Shown here in pieces: positions 1 to 8,629 of a stretch of DNA of 64,000 bases. This DNA is from Prolixibacteraceae bacterium (GTDB taxonomy: Bacteria; Bacteroidota; Bacteroidia; Bacteroidales; Prolixibacteraceae). The translations under genes were made by a program, and so were the position numbers. Within the stretch, counting starts at the first letter, position 1. Each line of letters begins with the position of its first letter. Below the pieces are notes generated by a model. That model ran no database searches. It saw only the letters and a program-made list of their open reading frames with translations, and was not told the origin of the DNA. The DNA is taken from positions 1-64,000 of the forward strand of contig JAOARB010000014.1 of assembly GCA_025210775.1 (NCBI GenBank). Reading direction: 5' to 3'.

Positions 1-74
1 CTACCACTGTCTACTAAATTGACGATCATCAATTTAAATTCTCTGTCGTAACTCTTTCTTTTGCGTATACCCAT
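1..74 (-). CDS. IS3-family transposase OrfA, N-terminal fragment cut by window edge
   Basis: Reading leftwards from an ATG at 74-72 gives MGIRKRKSYDREFKL followed by MIVNLVDSG, open to the edge of the window. The basic start, the S-Y-x-x-E-F-K-L motif and the following hydrophobic helix are the hallmark of the helix-turn-helix protein OrfA of IS3 elements, which with OrfB makes the active transposase through frameshifting. Only 24 residues are visible, so neither OrfB nor intactness can be judged. It is too short for ordinary ORF finders. Basis: direct reading; family assignment from the N-terminal motif. Confidence 0.7.
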   Translation of the reverse strand, partial: MGIRKRKSYDREFKLMIVNLVDSG

Positions 75-138
75 AATACAAATTTACTGATTTTTTTGTA
101 AGACGGGCTTAACCTTATATCCGCACAAATGTACCACA
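1..138 (-). mobile_element. End of an IS3-family insertion sequence (partial)
   Basis: The left edge of the window carries the 5' part of an IS3-type orfA on the minus strand, preceded by a leader with no other gene. A plausible outer end of the element lies near 138, where the minus strand reads TGTGGTACATTTG, a TG-starting end of the kind seen in IS3 elements. The boundary is a guess because the other terminus and the target duplication are outside the window or not recognisable. Confidence 0.4.
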
Positions 139-255
139 TCCAATAACCCATCATAAAGAGAGTGATAAGCCCCATTATGTAGGGGTTAAACATAAAATGG
201 ATGGAAAGTTAAATGTTAAAAAGACAAAAAGGTCTATTTTTTAGATCTGTGATAG

Positions 256-285
256 TTTGATTCTTAAAATGAAAGTATATATTTG
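256..285 (+). promoter_or_regulatory. Bacteroidota sigma-ABfr type promoter
   Basis: TTTG at 256-259, an 18-bp spacer and TATATTTG at 278-285 match the Bacteroidota housekeeping -33/-7 consensus. It lies 31 bp before the ATG of the small protein gene starting at 317, so transcription would start near 292 and give a short leader. Confidence 0.75.
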
Positions 286-316
286 TAACATAAGATAACT
301 TTAAAACTGAGGTTAG

Positions 317-652
317 ATGACTCGTAAATTCTTGAACATATATACAACATTTCTTTTTGCATTGGTTGCATACGCATTCCTTGCAGATATTGTTGTGCCT
401 ATATTAGACCAAGAATATGAGGTAGCAGCCCAGGAGCAGACTGCAGAGATTCCTTTCGAAAAAGAGGAGAAGCAGGAGAAAAGCAGCAAAGAAGATCTTA
501 AGAAAAAAATGGAAGAATCGAAATTCTGTAATAGCCGTGAAGGATTCAACCTATACCAAGGTAATGGAGATACTGCGTGCAACAATGAGAAGACAGATCT
601 TTTCCATTCCCACTACCAAGAGGTATTATCCCCTCCCCCTGATCAGGCATAA
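317..652 (+). CDS. Small membrane-anchored or secreted protein of unknown function
   Basis: This 111-residue product is not a family I recognise. Residues 1-28 form a basic start followed by a hydrophobic helix (signal peptide or membrane anchor). Residues 40-68 are extremely charged (Glu/Lys-rich, probably helical), and the C-terminal third is polar with two cysteines (CNSREGF... and ACNNE) and a PPPDQA tail. Two cysteines in an exported domain could pair. A good promoter at 256-285 directly precedes it, which supports a real gene over the antisense frame at 313-585. It is followed after 165 bp by the SulP transporter in the same orientation, but co-transcription is uncertain. Confidence 0.6.
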   Translation: MTRKFLNIYTTFLFALVAYAFLADIVVPILDQEYEVAAQEQTAEIPFEKEEKQEKSSKEDLKKKMEESKFCNSREGFNLYQGNGDTACNNEKTDLFHSHYQEVLSPPPDQA

Positions 653-817
653 TCAAACAAAGACATTTTAGATGAAGCATATAGGATAACTGTGTCCTGA
701 TGTAATATAGATTTTGATTTTGAATTATCTCATAATCATGATAGTTAGGAGTGTTATGTCCCGACTACAGGTAGGTGAGATAGTGAGACAACCTACAACT
801 TTTTTAACAAGATATTT

Positions 818-2353
818 ATGCAAAACAGATATATAAAGAATGATATTCTTTCAGGGATCATTGTATTCCTTGTAGCCCTACCATTATGTTTGGGTATTGC
901 CTTGGCCTCTGGAGCCCCTCTAATCTCTGGTATTATTGCTGGTGTGATTGGTGGTATTGTCGTGACCTCTTTCAGTAATTCAGCTATCGGTGTGAGTGGA
1001 CCTGCCGCAGGACTGGCAGTGATTGTATTTACAGCGATACAAGCGTTAGGCTATCCAGCCTTTCTTATGGCGGTAGTGCTATCGGGAGTATTACAGATAG
1101 CGATGGGCTATGCAAAATTAGGTTTTATCACAAAGTTATTTCCTAAGTCGATCATCAAAGGGATGTTGGCAGGTATTGGTATCTCGATCATCTTCACGCA
1201 AGGGTCTAATATCATCGGTATAGCAGAGATCAAAGAGACGGTCTTAAACTCGTGGAATGCTGGGAGCATAGGCCTATTTTTTGATTCGATACACAAAGGA
1301 GCAGTCATTATCTTTATGCTTTCGATGACGATACTACTTCTTTTCGATAAGCTTAAGTTAAACCAGAATAGGTTCCTAAAATTCTTTCCTGCACCGCTAT
1401 GGGTGGTTGTATTAGGTATCTTTGCGAATATCGGACTAGAGAAATTTGCACCAGAATATGCATTATCACAAACTATTAATAATTTCAATACCACGGTATC
1501 TATTCCAGTGATTACTGGATTGAATGATGTAAAAACGTTTTTCCAATTTCCAGATTTCAGCTCTATCCTTAATGGGACGGTATTAGGAACGGCGATACTG
1601 ATCTCGCTAGTCGGGAGTATTGAGACACTACTGTGTGTGGAAGCGGCAGACGATCTAGATCCATTAAAGAGAAGAACCAATGGTAACAAAGAGTTAAAAG
1701 CACAAGGGATAGGAAATATCGTATCTGGTTTGATCGGAGGACTACCGATTACGCAGGTAATTGTAAGGAGTGCGACGAATGTAGAGTCGGGAGGAAAGAC
1801 ACGCTTGGCTTCCATTGTACACGGTATAACCCTACTGATATGTGTTGGTTTTCTTAGTTCAACATTAAATCTTATTCCATTGGCGTCGTTGGCAGCGATA
1901 TTATTACATGTAGGATATAAATTAGCGAGCGTAAAGATATTTAAATCCTACTATCAAATGGGTAGTTACGCTTTTATACCTTTCTTTGTAACTGCGTTTG
2001 GTATTTTAGCGACAGATATGTTAAAGGGAATCTCATTGGGGCTAGTAGCACATATTATTCTATACATTATTGATCATGTAAGAAATCCATTTCATATACA
2101 TTCAGATAATGAGATAGACACGTATCGTATTGTTTTATCAAAGAACGTCTCTTTTTTCCATACATGGAAATTAAGACGTGCAGTAGAAAACCTTCCTTTA
2201 GCCTCGACGGTTATTGTTGATGGTACCCACTCATTCTTTTACGATAAACAGGTGCCTAAATTATTGGCAACACTGAAACTGTCGTCGCTAAAAGACAATA
2301 TTCATTTAGAGTGTGTAGGAATACCTTATCTAAACCATACGAAGAAATCATAA
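818..2353 (+). CDS. SulP family inorganic anion transporter (likely bicarbonate or sulfate)
   Basis: A 511-residue SulP/SLC26-type permease of the inner membrane. About ten to twelve hydrophobic segments are visible from residue 10 to 415, with the family signatures SGPAAGLAVIV near residue 62 and the conserved region GLPITQVIVRSATNVESGG near 305-325. The C-terminal part (about 430-511) is a short STAS-like domain with VIVDGTHSFF. SulP proteins of this sort move HCO3- or SO4(2-), usually coupled to Na+ or H+. The next gene, 23 bp downstream of the stop, encodes a beta-carbonic anhydrase, an arrangement that favours bicarbonate as substrate; this is inference from context. Confidence 0.9.
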   Translation: MQNRYIKNDILSGIIVFLVALPLCLGIALASGAPLISGIIAGVIGGIVVTSFSNSAIGVSGPAAGLAVIVFTAIQALGYPAFLMAVVLSGVLQIAMGYAKLGFITKLFPKSIIKGMLAGIGISIIFTQGSNIIGIAEIKETVLNSWNAGSIGLFFDSIHKGAVIIFMLSMTILLLFDKLKLNQNRFLKFFPAPLWVVVLGIFANIGLEKFAPEYALSQTINNFNTTVSIPVITGLNDVKTFFQFPDFSSILNGTVLGTAILISLVGSIETLLCVEAADDLDPLKRRTNGNKELKAQGIGNIVSGLIGGLPITQVIVRSATNVESGGKTRLASIVHGITLLICVGFLSSTLNLIPLASLAAILLHVGYKLASVKIFKSYYQMGSYAFIPFFVTAFGILATDMLKGISLGLVAHIILYIIDHVRNPFHIHSDNEIDTYRIVLSKNVSFFHTWKLRRAVENLPLASTVIVDGTHSFFYDKQVPKLLATLKLSSLKDNIHLECVGIPYLNHTKKS

Positions 2354-2376
2354 CCCTAAACTTAAAAATTGATCAG

Positions 2377-2949
2377 ATGAAAACAATAAAAGTACTTAAC
2401 GATATATTAAATAAGAACAAAGCGTGGTCTTTGGATATGAACGAAAACAACTCTTCTCTTTTAGAAGAGAATGGCAAAGGACAGGCGCCACAGGTTTTGT
2501 GGATTGGATGTGCCGATAGTCGTGTTCCTCCGGGTTTGATTACAGAATCGAAGCCAGGTGATATCTTTGTTCATCGTAACATTGCCAATGTGGTAGCAGA
2601 GAGCGATGAGAGTCTAAACTCGGTATTAGAGTATGCGCTGTTCTATCTAAAAGTGAAACTAGTGGTGGTATGTGGTCACTATGATTGTGGTGGTGTTAAA
2701 GCGGCTTTATCGAATGACACTTTCTCTCCTTATATCAACAAATGGATTACACCAATCCAAAAAGAGTTAAAAGAGCTAGAAAAAGCCAACCCTAAGCATG
2801 AGGAGCTAGTGGAAGCGCATACTAAGAATCAATTAAATAAGCTTTCAAAACACCATATCGTAAAGAAAGCATTGATGGAAAATCCTGAGCTAGAGATGGT
2901 AGCATTAATTTATGACCCAGCATCAGGTAAACTAAAAAAATTGCAATAA
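2377..2949 (+). CDS. Beta-class carbonic anhydrase
   Basis: This enzyme interconverts CO2 and bicarbonate in the cytoplasm. The 190-residue product has the zinc and catalytic motifs of beta carbonic anhydrases: CADSR (Cys ligand plus Asp-Arg dyad, near residue 44) and GHYDCGG (His and Cys ligands, near 100). The internal ATG at 2377 was chosen over the frame start at 2311, because the latter would overlap the transporter and adds 22 unrelated residues, whereas MKTIKVLNDIL is the normal start of the family. It forms a two-gene unit with the SulP permease and is followed by a strong hairpin terminator. Confidence 0.93.
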   Translation: MKTIKVLNDILNKNKAWSLDMNENNSSLLEENGKGQAPQVLWIGCADSRVPPGLITESKPGDIFVHRNIANVVAESDESLNSVLEYALFYLKVKLVVVCGHYDCGGVKAALSNDTFSPYINKWITPIQKELKELEKANPKHEELVEAHTKNQLNKLSKHHIVKKALMENPELEMVALIYDPASGKLKKLQ

Positions 2950-2983
2950 GATTAAACAACAATAACAACTCTTCATTTTGTCT

Positions 2984-3020
2984 AATGGGGGTATCCAAAA
3001 TTGGATATCCCCATTTTCTT
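2984..3020 (+). terminator. Intrinsic terminator between convergent genes
   Basis: A 15-bp stem (arms 2984-2998 and 3001-3015, one G-U pair, 2-nt loop) is followed by TTTTCTTT. It ends the SulP/carbonic anhydrase unit and may also stop the converging TonB receptor operon. Confidence 0.85.
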
Positions 3021-3067
3021 TGAATAATATTGAATCAAAAATCTATTTAATTTTGCTTATTATTAAA

Positions 3068-5749
3068 TCAATTAAATTTAAATCGATAGGTAATACTTGG
3101 AATAAATCGGTATAATGAATATTCCATGATTCTTACGTATGTATGGTCATTATATGTTGCATCATCAATATAATAGTTATATGCATTCTTTCTTGCATAC
3201 ATATTATATACTCCGAAAGTCCAATAACGGACACCTCTTTTTTTCTTTTTACTGAATGTTATAGAACAATCTAATCGATGATACATCTTCATCCTTTTGT
3301 TATTTCTCTCAGGAACATAATACAATGCTTCCTCATAACGACCAGGCATAATTGAAGTTGAATAATAACCCGTAGGTATCGACATTGGATAACCACTAGA
3401 AAGCAGATAATTTAATCCGAAATTGATTCTATCATTAAATTTATGTTGTAAAACTGCTTTAAAATCATGTGTTCTATCGTACTTATATGAGAACCAATTC
3501 CCATTATTAAGTTTGTCATACTTCCGTTTATTCTCACTTATTGTATAAGAAATCCAGCCGGTTGTTCTTCCTCTTTGTTTACGAATCAGAAAATCAATAC
3601 CTTTAGCTAACCCCTTTCCTTTGGTAACTTGATTCTCCCAATTGACAGTATTTTCAAAGAATCCATTACTTAACTCTACTTGATTATCTAGATTTTTAAT
3701 CCATCCTTCCATACTAAAGGAAATATAATCATTGATATTAATCATCGTACCTATCGTCATTTGTGAACTTTTTCCTGCAGGATATGATTTTGTTGCAGGG
3801 ACCCATATTGAAGATCCTAGTGCAAAACTATTTTGCGAAAGCAAATGAATAGGTTGACTCATGATATCATAAGAAGCTTTAAATGACATCCAGTCTGTTA
3901 ACATATATCTAAGTGCAAGTCTTGGCTCAAATAGATTCCAATTCTTTGCAGATGAATTATACATTGAATATCGAAGACCTAAGTTTAGTTTCAATCTTTT
4001 GAAGGGGTCGTAATTCAAATTAACAAACATCGCTCCTTCTTTTGTGCTCTGTTTCTTTCCACCTAAGTAAATTTTATTCGGATTATTTGAATTTCCATAT
4101 ATACTTACAGCCTCACCAGGTGTAAATTGATGTAAGATACCTGTCACTCCGCAAATCAGTTCACTTTTTGAACTAAGGTTAAAATGATTCTCATATTTTA
4201 ATCCATAATCAGTAACCCTTGAACTATATTCTTCTGAGTTAATGGTATTTGTTTCATCAGAATCTGAACTTTTTTCACAAATATTACTTCCTTTATCACT
4301 AAAATAATTGTAGTTAGATACGTATGCTACAAAATTAGAATACAGTTTTGAGTTATGTATTTGATTTATTCGAAACGAGGAAGCAAAATTACCCCAATTA
4401 ACATCTGCTGTTGTTCTAGATTTATTAAATGATCCATCTTTGCCGTATGAATCATTTCTTGTATTCGCGGAAAAGACATCATTGCCATAATACAGACTAT
4501 AGAAAAGTTTTGTTTTAGGAGAGAGTTGATAAGATAATTTACCTGTAATATCGTAAAAGGAAGCCTTGTATTTGTCTTGTTTAACTGTTTCTGAACCATT
4601 AGTCTTATCTTTTTCAGTCTTTTTTCCCATAAATGGTGCTGCCAATAAATCGAGATATGTTCTTCTTGCAGATATAATAAAAGTTCCTTTGCCTTTATTA
4701 ATTGGACCTTCAAGTATTCCTTTGCTAGAAATAGTTCCTATAGAGATATCTCCAGTTAAATGATTCTTATTCCCTTCTTTCATCGAAATATCCACAACGG
4801 ACGACAATTTTCCTCCGTACTTTGAAGGAAATCCAGCTTTAAAAAAATCCACCCTATTAATGGCTTCTGGTGTAAATACAGAGAATAATCCTAATAAATG
4901 TGATGCATTATAAATAGGAACTTGATCTAATAAGAATAGATTCTGATCAGGGCTACCTCCTCGAACAACTAAAGAGGAATTTCCTTCATCTCCTCCAGTT
5001 ACTCCTGGGAGCATTTGAATTGCTTTAATTACATCTTTTTCTCCTCCTAAAGAGGGAAGATACTCGATTTCCTTTGGAGACAATGAGTGGGCTCCAACTT
5101 GTGCATTACGAACATTCATGATGTTAAATTTACCTTTAACTGTCACTTCTTTCGTTGTAAAAGACGCAGGAGATAATTTAATATCATACACTGACAAATC
5201 CTTCTTCAATAAAATTATTTTTGTATTATATCCGATACAACGTACAATGATACTATCATTGGATTTCTGTGGTAAAACCATTGAAAAGTAACCTATTTCA
5301 TTAGACACTGTTCCAAGATGACTTTCTCGTTGAAACATTGTTGCTCCAACAATAGGCTCTCCATTAGAAGAATCTATTATTTTACCTGATATAACACGAT
5401 TTGTTTTAGATGTAATTTTTCTTCCCCTTTCCCTTTTTTCCTTTTTATATAAAACAATCTTTTTATCAAAATATCGATAATTAATATTTTCAGAAAGTAG
5501 TAAGTCTGACAAGACTTTATCTATTGTTGTATTGTTATATTCTTTATCGACTACCTTACTTAAAGACTTAATATTTTCATTGTAAGCAAAAGATAATCTA
5601 GGATATTTATTCTCGATTCTAGATAATGATTCTTTGATGGTTAGGTTATGTAACCTAATTGTTATATTCTGAGAATAAACTGAAAAACTAAGAAAAAAGA
5701 ACAATATTAGGATTAATATTGGTTTACTTTTAAATATATTATTTTCCAT
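3068..5749 (-). CDS. TonB-dependent outer membrane receptor with STN and carboxypeptidase-like N-terminal domains
   Basis: An 893-residue outer membrane receptor that would import an unknown ligand using TonB energy. Order: signal peptide (residues 1-26, ending VYSQ), an STN (secretin/TonB short N-terminal) domain at about 27-103, a carboxypeptidase-D regulatory-like domain at about 118-200 (VISGKIIDSSNGEPIVGATM), a plug near 215-320 (MLPGVTGGDEGNSSLVVRGGSPDQN, split here as MLPGVTGGDE and SSLVVRGGSPDQN), then a beta-barrel ending in an aromatic-rich strand with terminal Phe-Lys-Phe-Asn. STN domains commonly contact an anti-sigma factor, but no sigma pair lies beside it. It follows the DUF4249 lipoprotein gene by 59 bp and is probably co-transcribed with it. 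Confidence 0.9.
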   Translation of the reverse strand: MENNIFKSKPILILILFFFLSFSVYSQNITIRLHNLTIKESLSRIENKYPRLSFAYNENIKSLSKVVDKEYNNTTIDKVLSDLLLSENINYRYFDKKIVLYKKEKRERGRKITSKTNRVISGKIIDSSNGEPIVGATMFQRESHLGTVSNEIGYFSMVLPQKSNDSIIVRCIGYNTKIILLKKDLSVYDIKLSPASFTTKEVTVKGKFNIMNVRNAQVGAHSLSPKEIEYLPSLGGEKDVIKAIQMLPGVTGGDEGNSSLVVRGGSPDQNLFLLDQVPIYNASHLLGLFSVFTPEAINRVDFFKAGFPSKYGGKLSSVVDISMKEGNKNHLTGDISIGTISSKGILEGPINKGKGTFIISARRTYLDLLAAPFMGKKTEKDKTNGSETVKQDKYKASFYDITGKLSYQLSPKTKLFYSLYYGNDVFSANTRNDSYGKDGSFNKSRTTADVNWGNFASSFRINQIHNSKLYSNFVAYVSNYNYFSDKGSNICEKSSDSDETNTINSEEYSSRVTDYGLKYENHFNLSSKSELICGVTGILHQFTPGEAVSIYGNSNNPNKIYLGGKKQSTKEGAMFVNLNYDPFKRLKLNLGLRYSMYNSSAKNWNLFEPRLALRYMLTDWMSFKASYDIMSQPIHLLSQNSFALGSSIWVPATKSYPAGKSSQMTIGTMININDYISFSMEGWIKNLDNQVELSNGFFENTVNWENQVTKGKGLAKGIDFLIRKQRGRTTGWISYTISENKRKYDKLNNGNWFSYKYDRTHDFKAVLQHKFNDRINFGLNYLLSSGYPMSIPTGYYSTSIMPGRYEEALYYVPERNNKRMKMYHRLDCSITFSKKKKRGVRYWTFGVYNMYARKNAYNYYIDDATYNDHTYVRIMEYSLYRFIPSITYRFKFN

Positions 5750-5808
5750 TTTTGAGTCTAAGCTTTTTCTAATTAATTTAAACTAATATTACAACTTATC
5801 TAGTACCT

Positions 5809-7104
5809 TCAATTATGACAATAAAGAGTTACAAGGCTTTTATTTGCTCCGGCAAAGATACCTGCTGCATTTTTAACATTCGTCTTTAATCGAATAAGTT
5901 CTGCATGGTGGTCTCTATCCATATTAATCTGATAGAATGCATCATTTAAATAAATCGTATAACTTTCTGACATACTAACTACTTGAAGCTTACGTATGGA
6001 TATAGCATTAAAATTTGCTGTTTTAAGTTTTTCTTCAAAATCATCGACAAAACCATTGTCCTTGTATTGATTATCATCATATATTTTTATCTTCTCACCA
6101 TTATAGTATTTTAGATTACCTACTAGATCATCATATATCTTTTTACTTTGATTAAAAATAAAGTCATTACTCTTCAAACCTCTAAACATATAATCAGCTA
6201 GATCATGGTCTTTATAAGACAGTTCAAAACAATCTTTATTATTTAATAAAAAAGGAACAAGAATATTGTGATACTTCTTTTCCCATAGATCAATTTGATT
6301 TTTAGGAACTATTTGATTTATTATTGGAAGAAAATATTTTTCTAAATAAGATCTTATCCATTCAGCATCATGAGGAACTAATTTATTCGTTTCTAAGGAT
6401 TCAAAATCAGAAACAGTCAATCGATCATCTTGAGCAACAGATCTTAGATTATTAATTAATGATTCTGAAACACCTCTATTTTGCAATGTTTTATAGACAT
6501 TAGGTTTGAGATAAATAAAATCAAATATCTGGTAAACATCGTATGATTTTAGCCTAAAATCAATATCTTTCTGTTTTTGATTAAATCTTATAATTGTTTG
6601 ATAATAGACATTATTCTCACTCATATTTTGATTCAATATTGAGTTCACGTCAAATCCAGGTTGAGAAAATGGTTGTTTTTCCTTTTTCGTTTTGAATTCA
6701 ATAATATCAATTTTGGGAGGAATACAGTCTTTTGCAGTAATTAAGGGTTTGTTAGGTATTTTTACTTCTAGTTTATATTCATGACCTTCTTGAGGATGCT
6801 CGTCATTGACATAAAAACCAGAATTTGAATCAAACTTTAATTCAATTACTCGATTGTTATCTTCAAGAATCCTAACGTAAGTAACTTTTGGTCTATTATT
6901 ACGATGTTCTGACACATTCAACCTACTTATACCTATAATATTGACCTTCCATGATTCTGAAGGACAGAAGACACACTCCACTGCTACATCTGATGGTACT
7001 TCAGATAGATATTCAGAAGTTACATCTGTTTTACATCCGTATAGAAAAATTAATACCCCACAAAGGATCAAATGAATATTTTTCCTGTATAATTCAAATT
7101 CCAT
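5809..7104 (-). CDS. DUF4249-type outer membrane lipoprotein
   Basis: A 431-residue lipoprotein: a signal peptide with lipobox LYGC (Cys near residue 24), followed by a beta-rich N-terminal region (VAVECVFCPSESWKVNI, SRLNV, VTYVRILEDN, GHEYKLEV) that matches the usual layout of DUF4249 proteins. These proteins are commonly encoded beside TonB-dependent receptors of exactly the neighbouring kind and are thought to act with them at the cell surface; the ligand is unknown. The middle (about 170-370) is long, Lys/Asp/Asn-rich and not recognisable to me. It is the first gene of the two-gene minus-strand operon. No clear promoter was seen upstream. Confidence 0.7.
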   Translation of the reverse strand: MEFELYRKNIHLILCGVLIFLYGCKTDVTSEYLSEVPSDVAVECVFCPSESWKVNIIGISRLNVSEHRNNRPKVTYVRILEDNNRVIELKFDSNSGFYVNDEHPQEGHEYKLEVKIPNKPLITAKDCIPPKIDIIEFKTKKEKQPFSQPGFDVNSILNQNMSENNVYYQTIIRFNQKQKDIDFRLKSYDVYQIFDFIYLKPNVYKTLQNRGVSESLINNLRSVAQDDRLTVSDFESLETNKLVPHDAEWIRSYLEKYFLPIINQIVPKNQIDLWEKKYHNILVPFLLNNKDCFELSYKDHDLADYMFRGLKSNDFIFNQSKKIYDDLVGNLKYYNGEKIKIYDDNQYKDNGFVDDFEEKLKTANFNAISIRKLQVVSMSESYTIYLNDAFYQINMDRDHHAELIRLKTNVKNAAGIFAGANKSLVTLYCHN

Positions 7105-7751
7105 AGTTCTGTGATTAAAATTTATTTGCTTGTTCTAAACATATGTCGGAGAGCTATAGTCTTACCCCTATTAGCGAAGAATAATATCTTCTTTTTTTAT
7201 CAAAATGTGTAATTTAAAATAGTCTAGTATTTATCTCTTTGGGATAATGATTTGAATTTAAATCGCTCAATATTAGTAAATTAATTTTAATATACCACTT
7301 AGTAAAATACTCTCTGTTGGTAAAAATAAATGATGAATATTTTATTATTACAAAAGATGGGGAACACGATAATGGCAATATAGAGAAAGAGGCGTCAGAT
7401 TTAAATTGATTTGTAAAGAACCATAATACAAGACAACAAAAGAATTTTTATCAGTTGAAAAAAAGAAGAATTTAGAGACGGATATTAATATTCTTTAAAC
7501 CTCTGCTAAGGTATCATTGATACGTTTTTTGATATTGCATGATGATTGGAATTTTAACACGGATTTTTGTGCATCAAAAAGGATGGGCATCGATCTTTTT
7601 GATTTTTAAATTGCCGCAAAGGTATCACAGATCCATTATTCAATTTATTGCATCAACAGAACCCCCATCGGGGGTGACATAATTGTAAATTACATCGCGA
7701 TTGCTACAATTATGTCATCCCTTTGGGATTTGATCTGCGTATTACAAAATC
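7105..7751. other. Gene-free spacer of about 650 bp with a REP-like element
   Basis: No credible coding frame on either strand. The region is AT-rich. The sequence GCTAAGGTATCATTGATA near 7505 is loosely repeated as GCAAAGGTATCACAGAT near 7617. The right end, 7661-7729, holds the three-hairpin element described separately, which directly follows the 3' end of the minus-strand inositol-phosphatase gene. Confidence 0.6.
7661..7729. repeat. REP/MITE-like palindromic element with three hairpins
   Basis: A central inverted repeat has 17-bp arms at 7671-7687 and 7705-7721 (core TGACATAATTGTA, one G-U pair) around a 17-nt loop containing TCGCGA. Each end overlaps a small GC hairpin: ACCCCC-ATC-GGGGGT (7661-7675) and ATCCC-TTT-GGGAT (7717-7729). 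The layout resembles bacterial REP/BIME elements. It could also terminate the converging minus-strand transcript. Confidence 0.55.
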
Positions 7752-8624
7752 TTATATTGCTTTAAGGATTTGAGCTACAAGGTCTTTATGGGCTCCATAT
7801 ACTATTCCTTGCTTATTCATAAATGTGGTTTCGGGATCATTTAGGAATAGTGGCTCGTTTGAGAAATTACGAACGATAGCTCCTGCCTCTTCTGCAATGA
7901 TAGAGGTGGCAGCAAAATCCCAAATACTTCCGCCACCTGCTTTGCTTTTGGGTGGTTTGATATAGATGGCATCTCCACATTCGACCACAGATAATGCGTG
8001 CATTACTGCACCTGTTGCACTCTCCACACGAAGGCCTTTATAGCCGATCTTTTGTGCTAAATGTGAAAGCTTCTCTTTTAATGTTGTGAAGTCATTTGAT
8101 TTAAGCATCGACCGATCCATGTGCCATGTCAATAGGGCACTAGAGGGAGTGGAGGGTACCAGTAACGGTTGTTTGTCTCTCCAAGCTCCTTTTCCTTTGA
8201 TGGCGCTATAGCTGGTTCCCATCACAGGATCGTAGACCACTCCTATGATTGCTTTTCCTTTACGTGTCACTAGAGCTATTGAGACAGCAAAGCCAGCGAT
8301 ACCATCGATAAATGGAAGGGTGCCGTCCAAAGGGTCTATAGCCCAGAATAGGTCCTTCTCTAAACGATCGCCATTGTCTTCTGTCTCTTCTGCCAAGATT
8401 CCTATTTCATAGAGATCACAGGATGGAGAAAGAGCATCCAGTATTATCTGTTGGCTTTTCTGGTCTACCTCGGTAAAGAGTTGGGAAGCCAAACTATCGC
8501 CTGCTACTTTACTTTTTACTTCTAACGATTGAAAGCTTTGGGTAGCGATATATTCACCTGCCCTTTTTGCTGCTTTTAGTGCAATATTATGCAGATGTTC
8601 TAGATCTAAATAATGATAAGGCAT
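7752..8624 (-). CDS. Inositol monophosphatase family protein (3'(2'),5'-bisphosphate nucleotidase-like)
   Basis: A 290-residue cytoplasmic Mg2+-dependent phosphatase of the inositol monophosphatase/CysQ fold. Visible motifs: the glutamate pair AEETED near residue 100, the metal-binding signature WAIDPLDGTLPFIDG near 112-126, and the C-terminal GGGSIWDFAATSIIAEEAG (metal Asp) near 230-248. Substrates in this family include inositol phosphates, PAP and fructose 1,6-bisphosphate, and sequence alone does not decide. It sits 5 bp after a phosphotransferase gene on the same strand, so the two are translated together and may form a kinase/phosphatase pair on one metabolite (inference). Confidence 0.85.
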   Translation of the reverse strand: MPYHYLDLEHLHNIALKAAKRAGEYIATQSFQSLEVKSKVAGDSLASQLFTEVDQKSQQIILDALSPSCDLYEIGILAEETEDNGDRLEKDLFWAIDPLDGTLPFIDGIAGFAVSIALVTRKGKAIIGVVYDPVMGTSYSAIKGKGAWRDKQPLLVPSTPSSALLTWHMDRSMLKSNDFTTLKEKLSHLAQKIGYKGLRVESATGAVMHALSVVECGDAIYIKPPKSKAGGGSIWDFAATSIIAEEAGAIVRNFSNEPLFLNDPETTFMNKQGIVYGAHKDLVAQILKAI

Positions 8625-8629
8625 AAATC

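Noticed and set aside
313..585. Open frame antisense to the small protein gene
   Set aside because: The plus strand has a good promoter and signal/TM start; this frame has no features and arises as the complement.
1108..1815. 235-residue minus-strand frame inside the SulP gene
   Set aside because: Shadow frame of a well-conserved transporter; no family motif.
2311..2376. 22-residue upstream extension of carbonic anhydrase
   Set aside because: Overlaps the transporter stop and does not resemble the family; ATG 2377 gives the usual start.
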